A stretch of 64,000 bases of DNA from Zygnema cylindricum (Eukaryota > Streptophyta > Zygnematophyceae > Zygnematales > Zygnemataceae), in assembly GCA_037447655.1 (NCBI GenBank), contig JBBHKE010001645.1:1-64000 (forward strand), given 5' to 3'. A program made the translations under genes and the position numbers. The notes under the pieces are model-generated. The model did not search any database, was not told the origin of the DNA, and worked only from the letters and a program-made list of their open reading frames with translations. This document shows, one piece after another, positions 1-11,267 of this stretch (positions within the stretch are counted from its first letter, which is position 1; every line of letters begins with the position of its first letter).

Positions 1-2320
1 AAAAATAAATAGAAGTACATTTTGCGCCATCGTTTGAACCCAGAATGTACTAAATGCTGTCGTTTTGTGTTTTTCGACCCACAACCACGTCAATAAACAT
101 CATCTTCAAAATTTTATTTAAAACACATCGGCGATGTGTTATATTTTCGCTAAACAAATAGAAACACATATTCGCACGTGTCGCAATTTTCAAAAAAAAT
201 CAAACGATTTCAAGCGATGAGGAAAAGTGCACAATTCGCTATGTTTTATCCGTTTGCGTTCAGTATGACGAAGAAAAGTACACAATTTGTTTTGTTTTGT
301 CCGTTTTTGTCCTGTAGGGATTTTTTTTTTGTAGGGGTCTCGAATGCCATTTCACGTCGAACGGACTGGAGAGGCAACGTCAAAGCGCACCTTCCTCAAC
401 CACCAAAGAACACAGGCTGGAAGGCTGCACGTCTACAATGCCGTCACAAGTATTGTCAACGTATACAATCGTCACAAACGTAAATTACGATTTCATTCTT
501 AGGGGGTGTCCCCATGCATTAAAGTATCGCCTTTTTTTGTTGTTTTGCCCCAAAATTCAGGGAACTTTGAGAAAATATTTAGCCGTACGAGAAAAGCATT
601 TTTACCAAACTACAGTGAACGTCAATTCGATACTTTGAGAGTACTGCATGTTGGTCGTCATGTGAACGCTTTTCGGCGTTTTCTTCTTTTCGACACCCGG
701 GCAAGAGAATCCAGCTCATCAAAAAACTTCATCAAAAATCATCTAGTGAGGGTGTTTCTAGTTCAAGTATCGACCAAACAGCGAATGAAAAACGACCCAT
801 GCACGCGCCACACGAGTGGGAAAATTTTAGTACGAGGGAGAGTACTCGCTATTTTTCTCCCTGCCTGTAACGCGCATGTACGGAAATGCGAGCATGTACG
901 GAAAAATTTATGGAGGGGTCGACCTCCACTTTCATTCATGGGTCCTTTGCAGAATTTTGCGCCGTCGTCGCCTCCCCCCTCTCCCCCTCACACTATCGCT
1001 TTTATCTCACACTTTTTAGAATGAGACACGACAACACTGATATTAAATTGAAAGATCTTTGAAAAATAATTATTTTGAGAATTTTTAGGTTTTTTTTTAT
1101 GGCAAGTCGAGTGAGAAAAGTAGAAAAAACGTCGGGAAACCATGGCAGAAAGTTCTTGAATCGGTGACGTCGACGTTGTCATAAGTGAGCATGACGTCAC
1201 AATGTTACCAAACCCTAAACATCTACAATTTCACAAAAATCTAGACGTCTACAACTGTCGCTGTTTTTGTTGGCGTCACCAATCTTCGGAAGTTTCGTAG
1301 TCGTCTTCAATCGTCACAAGTTGTACCCACGTCTACAACCGTCACATTTCAAAGTTCCGATTGCATTTTCGCACATAGGAACTTTGGAACGCTCTTCAAT
1401 AGTACGGAGAATCTTCACTACAATCCAAAATACCGTACATACCCTAAATCATATAGCCGACGTCAAGGAACACCTCAAGTGCTCGCAGTTTCATTTCCCG
1501 GTCCTGTACGGATTTCATGGCACTCGAAGGGTTTCGCAGAACCGCAAAGCGAAAGGGTTCGACGCGCGCCACCTGTGGTCCCCTCGGGGGGGAGTCGTAC
1601 CACCATCCCCCTAGGCGACGAAAAAATACCCGCAGCGACTCCCAAAACGCGAAGCGTCACTACAAGTACAGAACTGTACTGCACCGTACACTCCTGTACT
1701 GTAGTAAGCCATCCGCGCCAATACAGATTCCTCATTCCGTATGACTTTGTCGGTTGGTCCTAGTGACTTCATTGGATTTGTTTTATTTGGATGTGCTGAC
1801 GAGCGTGGTCGCTTTTCATTGGCTGACGCAAGCGAATGCTTTTGTCGATTTGCAGTATGGGAAGCGGTTGTCGGTTCCGAGAAATCTGGAGGTAAAAGTA
1901 CAACATTGCTCAAGGGAGAGTGGGAGACCCCAAACTACCGTCCGAAAAAATACTTTAAAGTATTAGTACTCCGCATACCGATTTTAGTATTTTTTTTTAT
2001 AAATATGCACTCTGATTCAGTGTAAAGTATTTCGTACTGCTGTCGCCTGTCGGCTTGGTGCCGTCAATTTTGGAGCAAAGATACTGCAACGGTCGCACGT
2101 ACGTGTTTACGGGACAAATATTTAACCCGTACGCGCTACGCGACAAATATTTAAAGGTACGGAAAGGCACTAAACTTACCTCAACATTGTACGAAGAAGC
2201 GAACTACAGTACGAGCAATCGTTTAATCTTCCCATACCTTTGCCACGTGGCGAGACGCTTGCGGACCCGCTAAAATGTTACAATTTTGCACGTGCGATGA
2301 TCCCGCGATTTTTGAACTCC
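1..2320. other. intergenic DNA, no gene recognised
   Basis: No open frame here shows a recognisable domain or a convincing exon chain. The stretch is rich in GTAC/CGTAC words and carries a short dispersed motif close to CGTCTACAAYCGTCACAA at about 430, 461, 1301 and 1330. It ends at the TATA box of the FkbM gene, so its last few hundred bases probably include that gene's promoter. Confidence 0.5.
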
Positions 2321-2327
2321 TATATAA
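2321..2327 (+). promoter_or_regulatory. TATA box of FkbM gene
   Basis: TATATAA lies about 160 bases upstream of the chosen start codon at 2482. It is followed by a CT-rich stretch (2362-2400) typical of a leader. This is a plausible core promoter; the transcription start cannot be read from sequence alone. Confidence 0.5.
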
Positions 2328-2481
2328 ATCATTTTGTTGTATCACAATTCTACAATCTCATAATCCCTCTCTCTCTCTACTCTCTCCCTCATCCTTCCCC
2401 TCGTTGCTTTTTCTTTTGTTTAATGCTACAACACTATAATACCCAACAATCAGTTTATACATAGAACCTCGAATCCCCAAA

Positions 2482-5400
2482 ATGATGAAACCATTCGTTT
2501 TAGTTTTTTTGATTTCTTTTGTTGGCATTATCGAATTGGGTTCATGTTTGGAGGAAATTCCACAATTGCAAATAGTGGTCCCAAATGTCGAAAAATTAAT
2601 CGACAATGGAGGAAATATTGGCACCAAAATTAGTGTTTCCGAGGAATTCGATCTGAACAGTAGGACGATGAAGATCGATTTGGGAAATTCGGACGCACTT
2701 TCGCGTAAGATTTCTCGCATTTCTCGTATTTTCCCAGGAACTTGAGGTGTTTTTTTTTGTTAATTCTCGAGGTTTTTTATCAAGAAGAAGGTCAATCAAT
2801 ATGAAATGAAAATCGGAACATGGAAGAGTGAAAAAAGTCAGGGCTATTTTTTTTATTTTATTGCTATAAAAATTTGAATGAAAAGTGGATTGTGAAACAG
2901 AAGTAAATTGGGGGAAGATAAAGCAAAACTGGAAAAAATTGTCTGGTTAAATCTGAATATAAAGGCTTTAGAAAATGTAAAATTGGAGCAATTGAGTAAA
3001 AAGTCTTTCATGGAACTGAAAAAAATTGAAATGAAAAATTATAACCGTATGAACATTGTTGGAAGAACATATTGAATTTTACTGAGTTTTTTTTTTTTAG
3101 ACTGTTTTTTTTTTTTTTTTTTTTGTGATTTTTTTAACAAGTCTTAAATTTTTTTAATTTGTGGACAGAGAATCGCTTCCTTTTCTTCTTATTATACTAT
3201 GAGACTATCTTAATTTATTAAATAAAAAAAGTCTACATTTTTTATTTTCGCAGAACTTCCCCCCTTCGAGAAACTCATTTGCTCGCGAGCGAATGCCACG
3301 TCACAGAACGACAATGGTACGTCGTTGTCTACTTTGCACCTTATTTTGTGTGGACAAAAAAACAATCCGAATTGATTTGCGTAAAAGTACACTGATCAAT
3401 TATTAGCGTTAACATCTTATATTAACATGTTATAGTATCAAGAACACCAAATTATGTTTTTGCAACGTGGCTCATTATCAACCACTAATATAAATAGTGC
3501 TATTAACACTCTTTTAGGATTTCGAGTCAAAAAATGCTTCTTGAAATTTGAGTGGCTAACCCTTCAATAGTGTTGGGCGGTGTAGTCTAGAGTATGTGTA
3601 CAATGGCCATCACTATTAAGTCACTAATTAAGGATTTTTTACCCCAAATGAGAAATTAAAATGTATAATAGTAATCTAGTGTAGAGAGACGTGATTGTTG
3701 GATTGGCACGTCGATGCCGGTTCATTATGGGGTAGAATATGGTAATACCATACTCGAAGCCGCTTAAAATAAATAGATACAGACGTGCCAGGGTCTACAT
3801 CGAGCTGGTGGCACAATGGGTAGTGCGTTGACAGAAGGTCCCAGGTCGAGCCCTGGCCGGCTTAATATTCTCCAGAGTGGGACATGCCGTGCTCGGATTT
3901 CACGGAAATCATAACAGTGGTTGTAATCCACTCATTAGTGTTGTTAGTGTGACTAAAGTGTGTTATTAATTAGATGTTTTACACTATGTATTCATTAGAT
4001 GTTGTCGAGAGGTTTTTTGTCTAGTTTTCCCTTCTATGGGTCCACCCATCGTCTTTAGACACTACATCGTGTAACCTCTTTTAGTGTTATACACTAATAG
4101 CGATAAACAGTAATAGCGATACACGGTGTATTGGCCTAAAAAAATATTTTTTTGTGCGTCTTATCTTCCTTGTATCGAGATGGTTTAGCCATAACAACAT
4201 GACATTAGTTTGTTTATTCGTCTGCTTTATCGTTGTTTTATTATTTATTCGTTTGTTCTTGTGGTTGTCACTTCTTTGTTTGTTTTTCAGGCTTGATTTG
4301 CGCCCCGGAGAAGCCATCTTTTGATTCTCGTAAGGATTTCAAATTTCCCTTTTGTTTTGTTTCCTCGTAAATAATGTGAAGCTATTGGTTTTTTTTTTTC
4401 TACTTTCCAAATTTCGTTTCTGATTCTCCTCTTCCTTTTTACTCCGTGAAAACCATTGCCACTTTTATGAACTGTCTTCTTCCTCCGCTCCCTTTCCTTT
4501 TTTTTAATTTTGATCTTTTTGTCTTTTCCTTTTTTTGTCTTATTCATTTTGTCTTTTTTTGTCGTTTTCCCAGCCGACTACGTTCTGCCCAAAATCCTGT
4601 GCTCGGCGGCGAGTGTTTTGCGGCAGGCGGAGAAATTCGAAGAGGAGAAACACAAACCAAAGGGATGGCTTGGGTGCGGCCAACTGATGACGCTCGACGC
4701 CCATTTGGCCGCCTTCTGGAACCCGGCGAAGGAAAATATCACTCTCGTGAATATCGGAGCGAACAAAGGTGAGAAAGAAAGTCGCTTTTTGTTTTGGGAT
4801 CTTTCTTTTTTGCAGGGAGTCATTTTTTTGTTATTTTTTTAGTTTTTTTGGGAGTCACCGATGTGGACCGATTTTGGGCCGATTTAGGCCAATTTTTGAA
4901 TTTTGCAAAAGGAAGTATCCCTCCTTGTAAATGTTGGAGAGGATGAAGGTAAAAATAGAGTCTTTTTGTTTGTTAAAAGAAAACATTTTCCCAAGTTGTT
5001 CGAAATTGTCTGAAATTATCGCAAATTTCCCTCTGAATTTCGACTTTAAAACGGCTGTTTATTCATCGAAAAAGTGTAGAAAATTCACAGGAAAACTGAC
5101 ATTTTCTCCTTCCCTTGTGTTTTCTCTTCTCCCTCCCCTCTTTTTTTTTTCTTCTCTCCCTCCCCCCCTTTTTTTTGTTCTTTTCAGGGTACAATCTTGT
5201 GGAGTGGATGGAGCGATGGCAGGTGGTCAAAGGCGGTCAAAAAGTCAACCCTGCAAGCTGGAATGAGTACCTGGTACAAAAGTACAATCCGGGCAATCCC
5301 AGTCAGTTTTGTGGAAGTTGTGACAATTGTCGCGTAGCGCCACTCGAATTTCCCGGTACGCTTGTTTCTTTTCATTTTCGTACTTTTTTGTTCTTTTTTA

Positions 5401-7653
5401 AAATAAATTAAGTTTTTTCATCTTTTTATCGGTTTAGCGGAAATCCGATAATTTTCGGAACTGAAACCTACCCCCTTTTTTTTTTTATCTGTTTCTGTTT
5501 CTTTTTTCTTCTTCTCCTTTTTTTCCTTTTCCCTTAAAATAAATACTTCTTTTTTCAGAAAATTCGGTTCCTGAAAAACTCGATGGAGGTGTTCACATTT
5601 ACGCCCTGGAGCCGAGCATCACCAACTACAAACTTCTTTTGGAAATGAAGGTAAAACTTTTTCCTCAAATTTGTCTCAAATTTTTCTCTAATTTTGCCAT
5701 TTTCCCCAATTTTTTCCTCAAATTTTCTTCCAATTTCCCAAAATTTGTCAAATATTCGCTTTTGCCCAAACTTCGCGATTTTATAATTTCGACATATTTT
5801 AGGGAAGTTGAGTCTTACGGTAATTAGTGTGGATATTTTTGGGTTCAGAAATGGTCGGGATTTGGGAAAATGACGCTTCTTCATGCGGCCGCAAGCAACG
5901 AAAGTGGAGTCGGAAGATTTCCGGTCACCCCGTGAGACATTTTGCCTTCTCCCTCTTCTCTGCTTCTCCCTCTTCCCCTCTACTCCCTCTCCCTCTCCCC
6001 TCCCTCTCCCTCTCCTCTTCATCTCCCTCTCCATCTCCCTCTCTCCCTCTCCCTCTCTTTTTCCCCATCTTTTTTACTTCTTCACATAGCCATGTAACCA
6101 TATACATGGACATACAGTATATACTCAATATATGCATGCATGTATAATGAGAAGGTTCCACATCTATAATTTAAGAATGTGCTGAAAAAAGAGAGTCGGA
6201 AAGTTTTCGGTCAGCGAGTAAGGGTTTTCATTTTTCTTATACCCATACACGTAGACATTGATATATATTTATGTATGTATGAATGTATACATGTACGTAT
6301 GAATGTGTACAGTGGAAAAGCTCCAGCTATGTTGTTTTGAGGATGGGTGGAAAAACCTTGAGTATGTATTTTGTTGTTATTTAATTTGCTTTTTGTTTGT
6401 TTGTTAATATGTTGTTTATTTGTTTCAGATTGGGATACACTCTTGCTTCTTTGGACGATAACTCGGAGACGAATTCCATCGATGTTAGAATCTTTACCGT
6501 CGACGAATTCATGGAGGAACACAACCTCCAACATATCCACTACCTCAAAATTGACACCGAAGGGTGAGAACGTTTTCAATTTGCGTTTTTCTGGTGTTCT
6601 CTCCCTCTCCCTTCCCTCTCCCTCTCCCTCTCCCTCTCCCCCTCTCCCTCTCCCTCTCCCTCTTTCGCTCTCGATCTCTCTTGCTCTCTTTCTTTCTTCT
6701 TGTTGTTAATGTTTCTCAGTCTTTTTTTTAATGTTTTTAATTGTTTTTCAATGTTTTTTTTATATTTTTTAATGTTATATTTTTTCGTATTTCCGTTACT
6801 TTTTTTTCTTTCCCTGTTTTCTGTTTTTTGTTTCAGGTATGATGCTTTGGTCCTTTCTGGCGCCCAGAAAGCCTTCAAGGCACATGAAGTGGAGTTGATT
6901 GAATTCGAATACCACATGTTGGGGCCCTGGGCCCATATTCAGTTACAAAATGTAGTGGAGGAATTCGATTCTTTCGGATACGACTGTTTCCTAGAGCTTT
7001 GGAAAGGTGAGGATGAATCTGGACAAGTACATTGTCCGGATACAGATGTTTCCGGATGCAATGTGGCATTTTTTGTCTTTAAATTTTCGTTATATATATA
7101 TATTTTTTTCGCTTTGTTTTGTTTTACTTGTTTTGTTATGGTGTTTTTCTTTTTTGTTTTGTTTTTATGTGTGTTTTTTGTTGTGTAGTTTTTCACTTTT
7201 TTTTCTGAGGCAGTGAGAAAACTTTTTTGCCTGTTATTTGTCTTTTTATAAAATAGTTTTTTACTTTCGGTTTCGATTTCGATTTTAATTTCGAATAATT
7301 TAATTCTCTTTTCTTTCGGTTCATTTGGAATTTAGAAAAGCTCAAAAACTGGTTTGATCTATCGTGCTATGAAGATATAAAACTTTTACGATAAAGTATC
7401 GCACGTTTTTCAAAAATTCCCGAGTTTTTTCGCTAAGTTTTCCCTCTTTTTTCCTCTTTTTACTTTCCTCTCCTTTTGTTGTTGTTTTTTTGTTGTTTTG
7501 TTATTCTCAGGTGAGACCCAAAACCACCTCGTCCTTCTCACGGGATGTTGGCATAAAAAATACGAATTCCACTTTTGGTCGAACGTTTTGTGCTCGAGTC
7601 GGAAACAAAATCATCTCACGATGGTTCTCCGAAACTCCTGTGCCTGGTTGTAA
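2482..7653 (+). CDS. secreted FkbM-type methyltransferase, 10 exons
   Basis: Probable SAM-dependent O-methyltransferase of the FkbM family; the substrate is unknown. My exons are 2482-2704, 3254-3316, 4291-4329, 4574-4768, 5188-5355, 5559-5650, 5849-5931, 6429-6563, 6837-7006 and 7511-7653. All introns are GT-AG with T-rich acceptors, every junction keeps the frame, and the sum is 436 codons plus TAA. Residues 1-22 form a signal peptide or anchor (hydrophobic 5-17, then GSC). SAM motif I is NIGANKG (168-174), the acidic motif is YALEPS (244-249, Glu247), and KIDTEG (328-333) is the hallmark late motif. A Cys cluster C-x2-C-x2-C (215-221) sits in the insert between motifs I and the acidic motif, as in eukaryotic algal/stramenopile members I know. 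The start was chosen because it gives the signal peptide. The small exons 2 and 3 (63 and 39 nt) are the least certain. Confidence 0.85.
3388..4130. mobile_element. TA-MITE inside FkbM intron 2
   Basis: The left end begins TACACTGATCAATTATTAG and the right end, read inverted, begins TACACCGTGTATCGCTATTA, like other members of the family in this window (for example 8526-9080). It has no coding capacity. It lies in intron 2 of the FkbM gene. A tRNA-like segment is embedded at 3803-3864. The ends are less alike than in the 8526 copy, so the boundaries are tentative. Confidence 0.5.
3803..3864 (+). other. truncated tRNA-like sequence (SINE or pseudo-tRNA)
   Basis: The outer seven bases at each end pair as an acceptor stem (GAGCTGG with CCGGCTT, with G-U pairs). 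GCAC/GTGC form a D stem around AATGGGTA. A five-pair T stem (CCAGG/CCTGG) closes a loop one base short of normal. Only about 13 bases separate the D and T arms, too few for an anticodon arm, so this cannot be a working tRNA. It resembles a pol III A/B-box promoter as found in tRNA-derived SINEs. Confidence 0.45.
5932..6428 (+). other. intron 7 with hexamer array and donor-like duplicate
   Basis: This intron of the FkbM gene carries a CCCTCT-type pyrimidine array (about 5945-6065) and an AT-rich part with CATGTATG-like words. At 6191-6221 there is a near copy of the end of exon 7, with its own GT donor (GAGTCGGAAAGTTTTCGGTC against GAGTCGGAAGATTTCCGGTC in the exon). The next exon joins in phase only from the first donor, so the second looks like a relic or a decoy. 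Confidence 0.6.
6595..6665 (+). repeat. (TCCCTC)n array in intron 8
   Basis: About 70 bases of nearly pure CCCTCT/TCCCTC hexamers follow directly after the exon 8 donor. A similar array is in intron 7, and the purine complement appears in the 3' UTR near 7690-7745. It is a polypurine-polypyrimidine microsatellite and makes spurious open frames on both strands. Confidence 0.85.
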
Positions 7654-8525
7654 ATCTTCAATATCGTACCAATAAGAGACAAAAAGGAGGAGAGATGAGG
7701 GAGGAGAGGGGTGGTGGGAGAGGGGAAGAGGGAGAGGAGTGTTGTCGAGAGGGACAAAAAGGAAACCTGGAAAAAAGCGGGTTAAAAGCTAAAATAAAGG
7801 AAAAGCTAAATGAAAAGTTAAGAAAAGAAGTTGAATCTTTTTTTTTAATTCTCATTTTTGTTTGTTCCCCTTTTTTCTTGTTATTTTAGCTGCCCGAATT
7901 TCTATAATTTCCTGGATACTTATTTAACTCTTTTTAATTTTCACTTGTAGAGTTTTTCTGTTCAATAAACGTGACTGAATGTAGTATAGACTTGATACGT
8001 AGTTTTCAAGAGTCAAAATCTGTTTCTTTATAATCTATTACAAGTGTAAAATTGTGGAAGAATTACTAAAAATTTGCATTTCAAATGTATTCTCATGAGA
8101 AACATGATTTTTTTCCTCCGATCAACTCCATTTTTTGGTTTACATGAAATGATTTCATTGACATTTAAATTTTGTTTTATTCTATTTGTTTTGGTTTTGT
8201 TTTAGTTTAGTTTCTTTTGGGCTTTTGGGTAAGATTGTTTTTTTTTTTCATTTTTTTTCATGCGTTACAGTTGCATTTTAATCGCACACAAAAGGAATTA
8301 TTTGACGCTTCCAGTTTCTTTTACTTCTATTGTTTTTTTATATTCTTGCTTTAGTTATTCTTGACCTTGTTTGTTTTCTACCTAAAAAGTCTGGCGCTTT
8401 TAAATTGTTAAAATTAATTATTTAAGGTTTGAAGATTCTGTTATTTTTTTTTTGTTTGTTTTTCATTTTTTTCATGAGCTCAATTTCAATTTACCAACAA
8501 ATTTCGGTTATTGGATGTTGCAAAT
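7654..8525. other. 3' UTR and T-rich spacer
   Basis: This covers the 3' UTR of the FkbM gene, with a purine GAGGGGAGAG tract at 7690-7745, and then T-rich non-coding DNA. I see no gene after the AATAAA signal. Confidence 0.5.
7964..7969 (+). terminator. AATAAA polyadenylation signal
   Basis: AATAAA lies about 310 bases after the stop codon of the FkbM gene, in an AT-rich context followed by a TG/T-rich stretch. It is the best candidate for 3' end formation of that gene. Confidence 0.5.
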
Positions 8526-9080
8526 TACACCGCCAATCGCTATTAGCGTAGAAGTTTCTTTAGCGTGTATGAAAAATTACAGTACACCGCGAATCGTAAT
8601 TAGAGTAAATTACTCTAATTCGGTCGCTCGAAATTTCGACTCTATCACATCAAATAGAGTAAATGATTCTAATTTTTTCATTATACTATTTAAGGTAAGG
8701 TTTAATTAGCGTTTTTAATTCTAATATATGTTCGTTATAAATAGTGTGGAGTGCGGACGACGTCTGACCGTGCAAAATTGTACTTTTATAAGTAAAAAAG
8801 TACATACAATGACTCAATACGGGCCATTATCATGAAACTGCGATTTAACAAACAGCGTAGTGCAAACGTCATAGTGACGATAAACTGTACTTCTTGTCAG
8901 ATTCTGTACGAATACCGTATATGCTACGACGACGGATCTTGTATACCCAAATCAGCGTTATGGAGAAATTACAATAAAACATTTTTTTGAAAATGGTATT
9001 GATACACAAATTAGCGTAAATGACACGAATTCATTATATACACTAATAATTTTTATACGCTAATAACGATTCATGGTGTA
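8526..9080. mobile_element. MITE with 25-bp inverted ends at TA
   Basis: The ends are 25-bp inverted repeats with four mismatches: TACACCGCCAATCGCTATTA on the left, and TACACCATGAATCGTTATTA when the right end is read inverted. The flanking TA at each end suggests a TA target duplication, as made by Tc1/mariner-type transposases. There is no coding frame inside. A further TIR-like start (TACACCGCGAATCGTAATTA, about 8582) suggests a nested or duplicated end. Confidence 0.7.
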
Positions 9081-9090
9081 CTGTACAGTG

Positions 9091-9180
9091 TACACTGCAA
9101 ATCGCTATTAGCGTAGAAGTTTCTTTAGCGTGTATGAAAAATTACAGTGGTTTACGCTAATTAAGAATTTGAAAATTACG
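9091..9180. mobile_element. second MITE end, partial
   Basis: TACACTGCAAATCGCTATTA and the roughly 35 following bases nearly match the left end of the MITE at 8526. It sits ten bases beyond that element's right end. I found no matching inverted end downstream, so it is a truncated copy or part of a tandem arrangement. Confidence 0.5.
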
Positions 9181-9960
9181 AAAAAAAAACATATATTGTA
9201 ATTGTTCAATAATTATAATTTGGTTCTTTGAAAAAATAAAAGTTGGTCGCAAACATGTTTACCTTAATATAAGAACACGTACAATTTTTTTTGAAATCGT
9301 ACGCCGTCATGTAAAAGTTTCACACGTGCATGTCAGACTATTTTACCGCGGTTAAGCGTCGGCGCTACGCCGTAAAGCGAACAATTTTTGTCCAGTTGTA
9401 AGTTGCGTCATTTGTACGGTTGTAATGTTTACACAACGTTTGTTGTCTAAAAAGTTGGTTGCTTGTCCGTTGTATCTCGACACTGTACGCTAACAAGGGT
9501 TCTTTGCGCTAATACTGTCGCGATGCTTTGTTTTATTAGAGTGAATTGATGCTAATATGTGTGTTAACTCTAAAATGGTTGCACTCAGTGACCGGTATTA
9601 ACGTTTATGTGATGATGTATTAGAGTAAACTCTTATTCTAAATTGGTCCAAAATGAACAAACTCGACAACCACCTCGTCTGAAGCATATTGTGATTGGTC
9701 GCCCATGATTACACGTGGACAATTTTATATCCACGCAAACATTACCGCTCCAGCACGACGTGACACCAACCGCCTACCATACCCGCCGCCATACCAAAAT
9801 CAATCCGTACATACAATTAGCAACAAGCATCTACCATGGCTTTCATGAAAATCGTCCGCCTACCACGTGCATGCTTCCTCTCTCAAAACTGAGTTCCCCG
9901 CTTTGTCTATGTCGCCTATAATATTTTGATAATTCACCGACACGCAAATTATTAAAATTC
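9181..9960. other. spacer, nothing recognised
   Basis: AT-rich non-coding DNA with GTAC words. Several TTAGAGT/ACTCTAA words could be eroded MITE ends. No frame looks like a gene. Confidence 0.4.
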
Positions 9961-9987
9961 AAATTTTGAACATCGAAAGTTTGGAAA

Positions 9988-10239
9988 ATGGTTTCCCTCT
10001 TTTTTGTCCCTCTTGGGTTTTTGTATTTGGTATATATATCCGGCGTTCGGTCCATCAATGGCAATGTCTTTTCACATTCTCCGGTTACCTTGGCATTTGC
10101 ATCTCTATTATTTGCTTTGTATCCTTTTTTGGCCAAAACTTTTTCTTTATTATTGCAAATATGTGGCCTATTACTTCCCATATTACCACTTTTTTTGCGC
10201 CGAAAAACACAGCTACGGCCGGATTATTGCCACCTCTAG
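9988..10239 (+). CDS. hypothetical hydrophobic peptide
   Basis: This open frame of 83 codons begins with a hydrophobic stretch (VSLFFVPLGFLYLVYISGV) followed by two further hydrophobic segments, so it could be an exon of a membrane protein. No family is recognised. A different frame continues downstream (10358-10543) and ends beside a GTAAGAG donor-like sequence, so a spliced gene is possible but unproven. It could equally be chance in T-rich DNA. Confidence 0.2.
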   Translation: MVSLFFVPLGFLYLVYISGVRSINGNVFSHSPVTLAFASLLFALYPFLAKTFSLLLQICGLLLPILPLFLRRKTQLRPDYCHL

Positions 10240-10784
10240 CCGAAGAGGACATGGATTGTAGCGAAACCCAAGGACCCGACCCACTGAGTGAAGAAATGGG
10301 ATCACCCGACGTGGACCCCCTCGTGGAAGGCGCTACTATCAGAGATTTGGACTCACCGTGTGGTACACACGGGAACGTCCTGTTGTTGATCCGAAAAGTT
10401 CAGCAAGTTTCAACGAAAATTACTCGACTTCGAGTAATCAATTGGATGATCGCCGATTGTCACAAAAATGGAAAGGAACTGCTCATCCCGAGGACTATCA
10501 AGAAGTTTCCGCAACATTTTTCGGGGGTGTCTCGTACAAGTAAGAGTTTTTACCATTGTCCTTACCATCATATCGCAAACTCCGGTTGCCTAATTTGTGT
10601 GTCGCTAGTTCGCATTGTTTGTAATTTAAGTAGACATATTAAATAATTTATATTTGATTATATTCATTCTATATTGTATGTTTATATATGCCCCATTATC
10701 CCCCCCCCCCCACCTCGTGTCGTTATGATGTGTGGTTATGCAACGTCTTCCAACTAGTTTTTGTTATGACTTCAATCCAATGGA

Positions 10785-10905
10785 CATGCGACGACATGGT
10801 GTCGTCGCCTGAATGTGGTGAACGAAAGGCTACTTCAATGGACTGTCGACAAATGTTGGCGAAATCGAAAAGGCGACGACAATGCGTCGTTGCCTCAACG
10901 TTGGA
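10785..10905. repeat. GCGACGAC palindrome cluster, left
   Basis: Two imperfect palindromes, GCGACGACATGGTGTCGTCGC-like at 10790 and GGCGACGACAATGCGTCGTTG at about 10878, share the GCGACGA motif that also clusters at 13503-13662 and 17040-17200. Such subterminal arrays are typical transposase-binding regions, so this may mark the left part of a DNA transposon. Confidence 0.5.
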
Positions 10906-11267
10906 AGTTTCGAAAAAATAATTCTTGCCGGTTAAAAGTGTAGCCGTCACTTAAACGTAAAGTATAAGAAATGTCGAACGAATACGCCGCCCAATATTGA
11001 AATCACGTTGTAAATGAAACGTGGGATGCATTGCTTCGTTTCCTCACCCCACTGTTGGAATAGTCGAACCCATCGGGTAGGCGACAAAGTTAATACGTGC
11101 CCGACCATACATAATGTAAGTATCCCTCGCACGAAATCGTAGTATTTAACATTGTTGTGTACCTTTCATCAAAGTAAGGTTTTGGGCTATTATTTTTTGT
11201 ACTCTCTCCACTTTCCGTAGCCACGTCTTCTTCAGTTCTATTTTACTCGCGTCTTTAAAGCTACGAT

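Noticed and set aside
9966-10646. 226-codon frame as a real gene
   Set aside because: The first part is hydrophobic only because of T-rich DNA, the rest matches nothing, and another frame looks equally plausible in the second half. Only the hydrophobic start is listed, at low confidence.
10650-10720. Left terminal inverted repeat of the two-gene transposon
   Set aside because: I compared the C-run region near 10696 with the DNA after 17205 and found no convincing inverted match.
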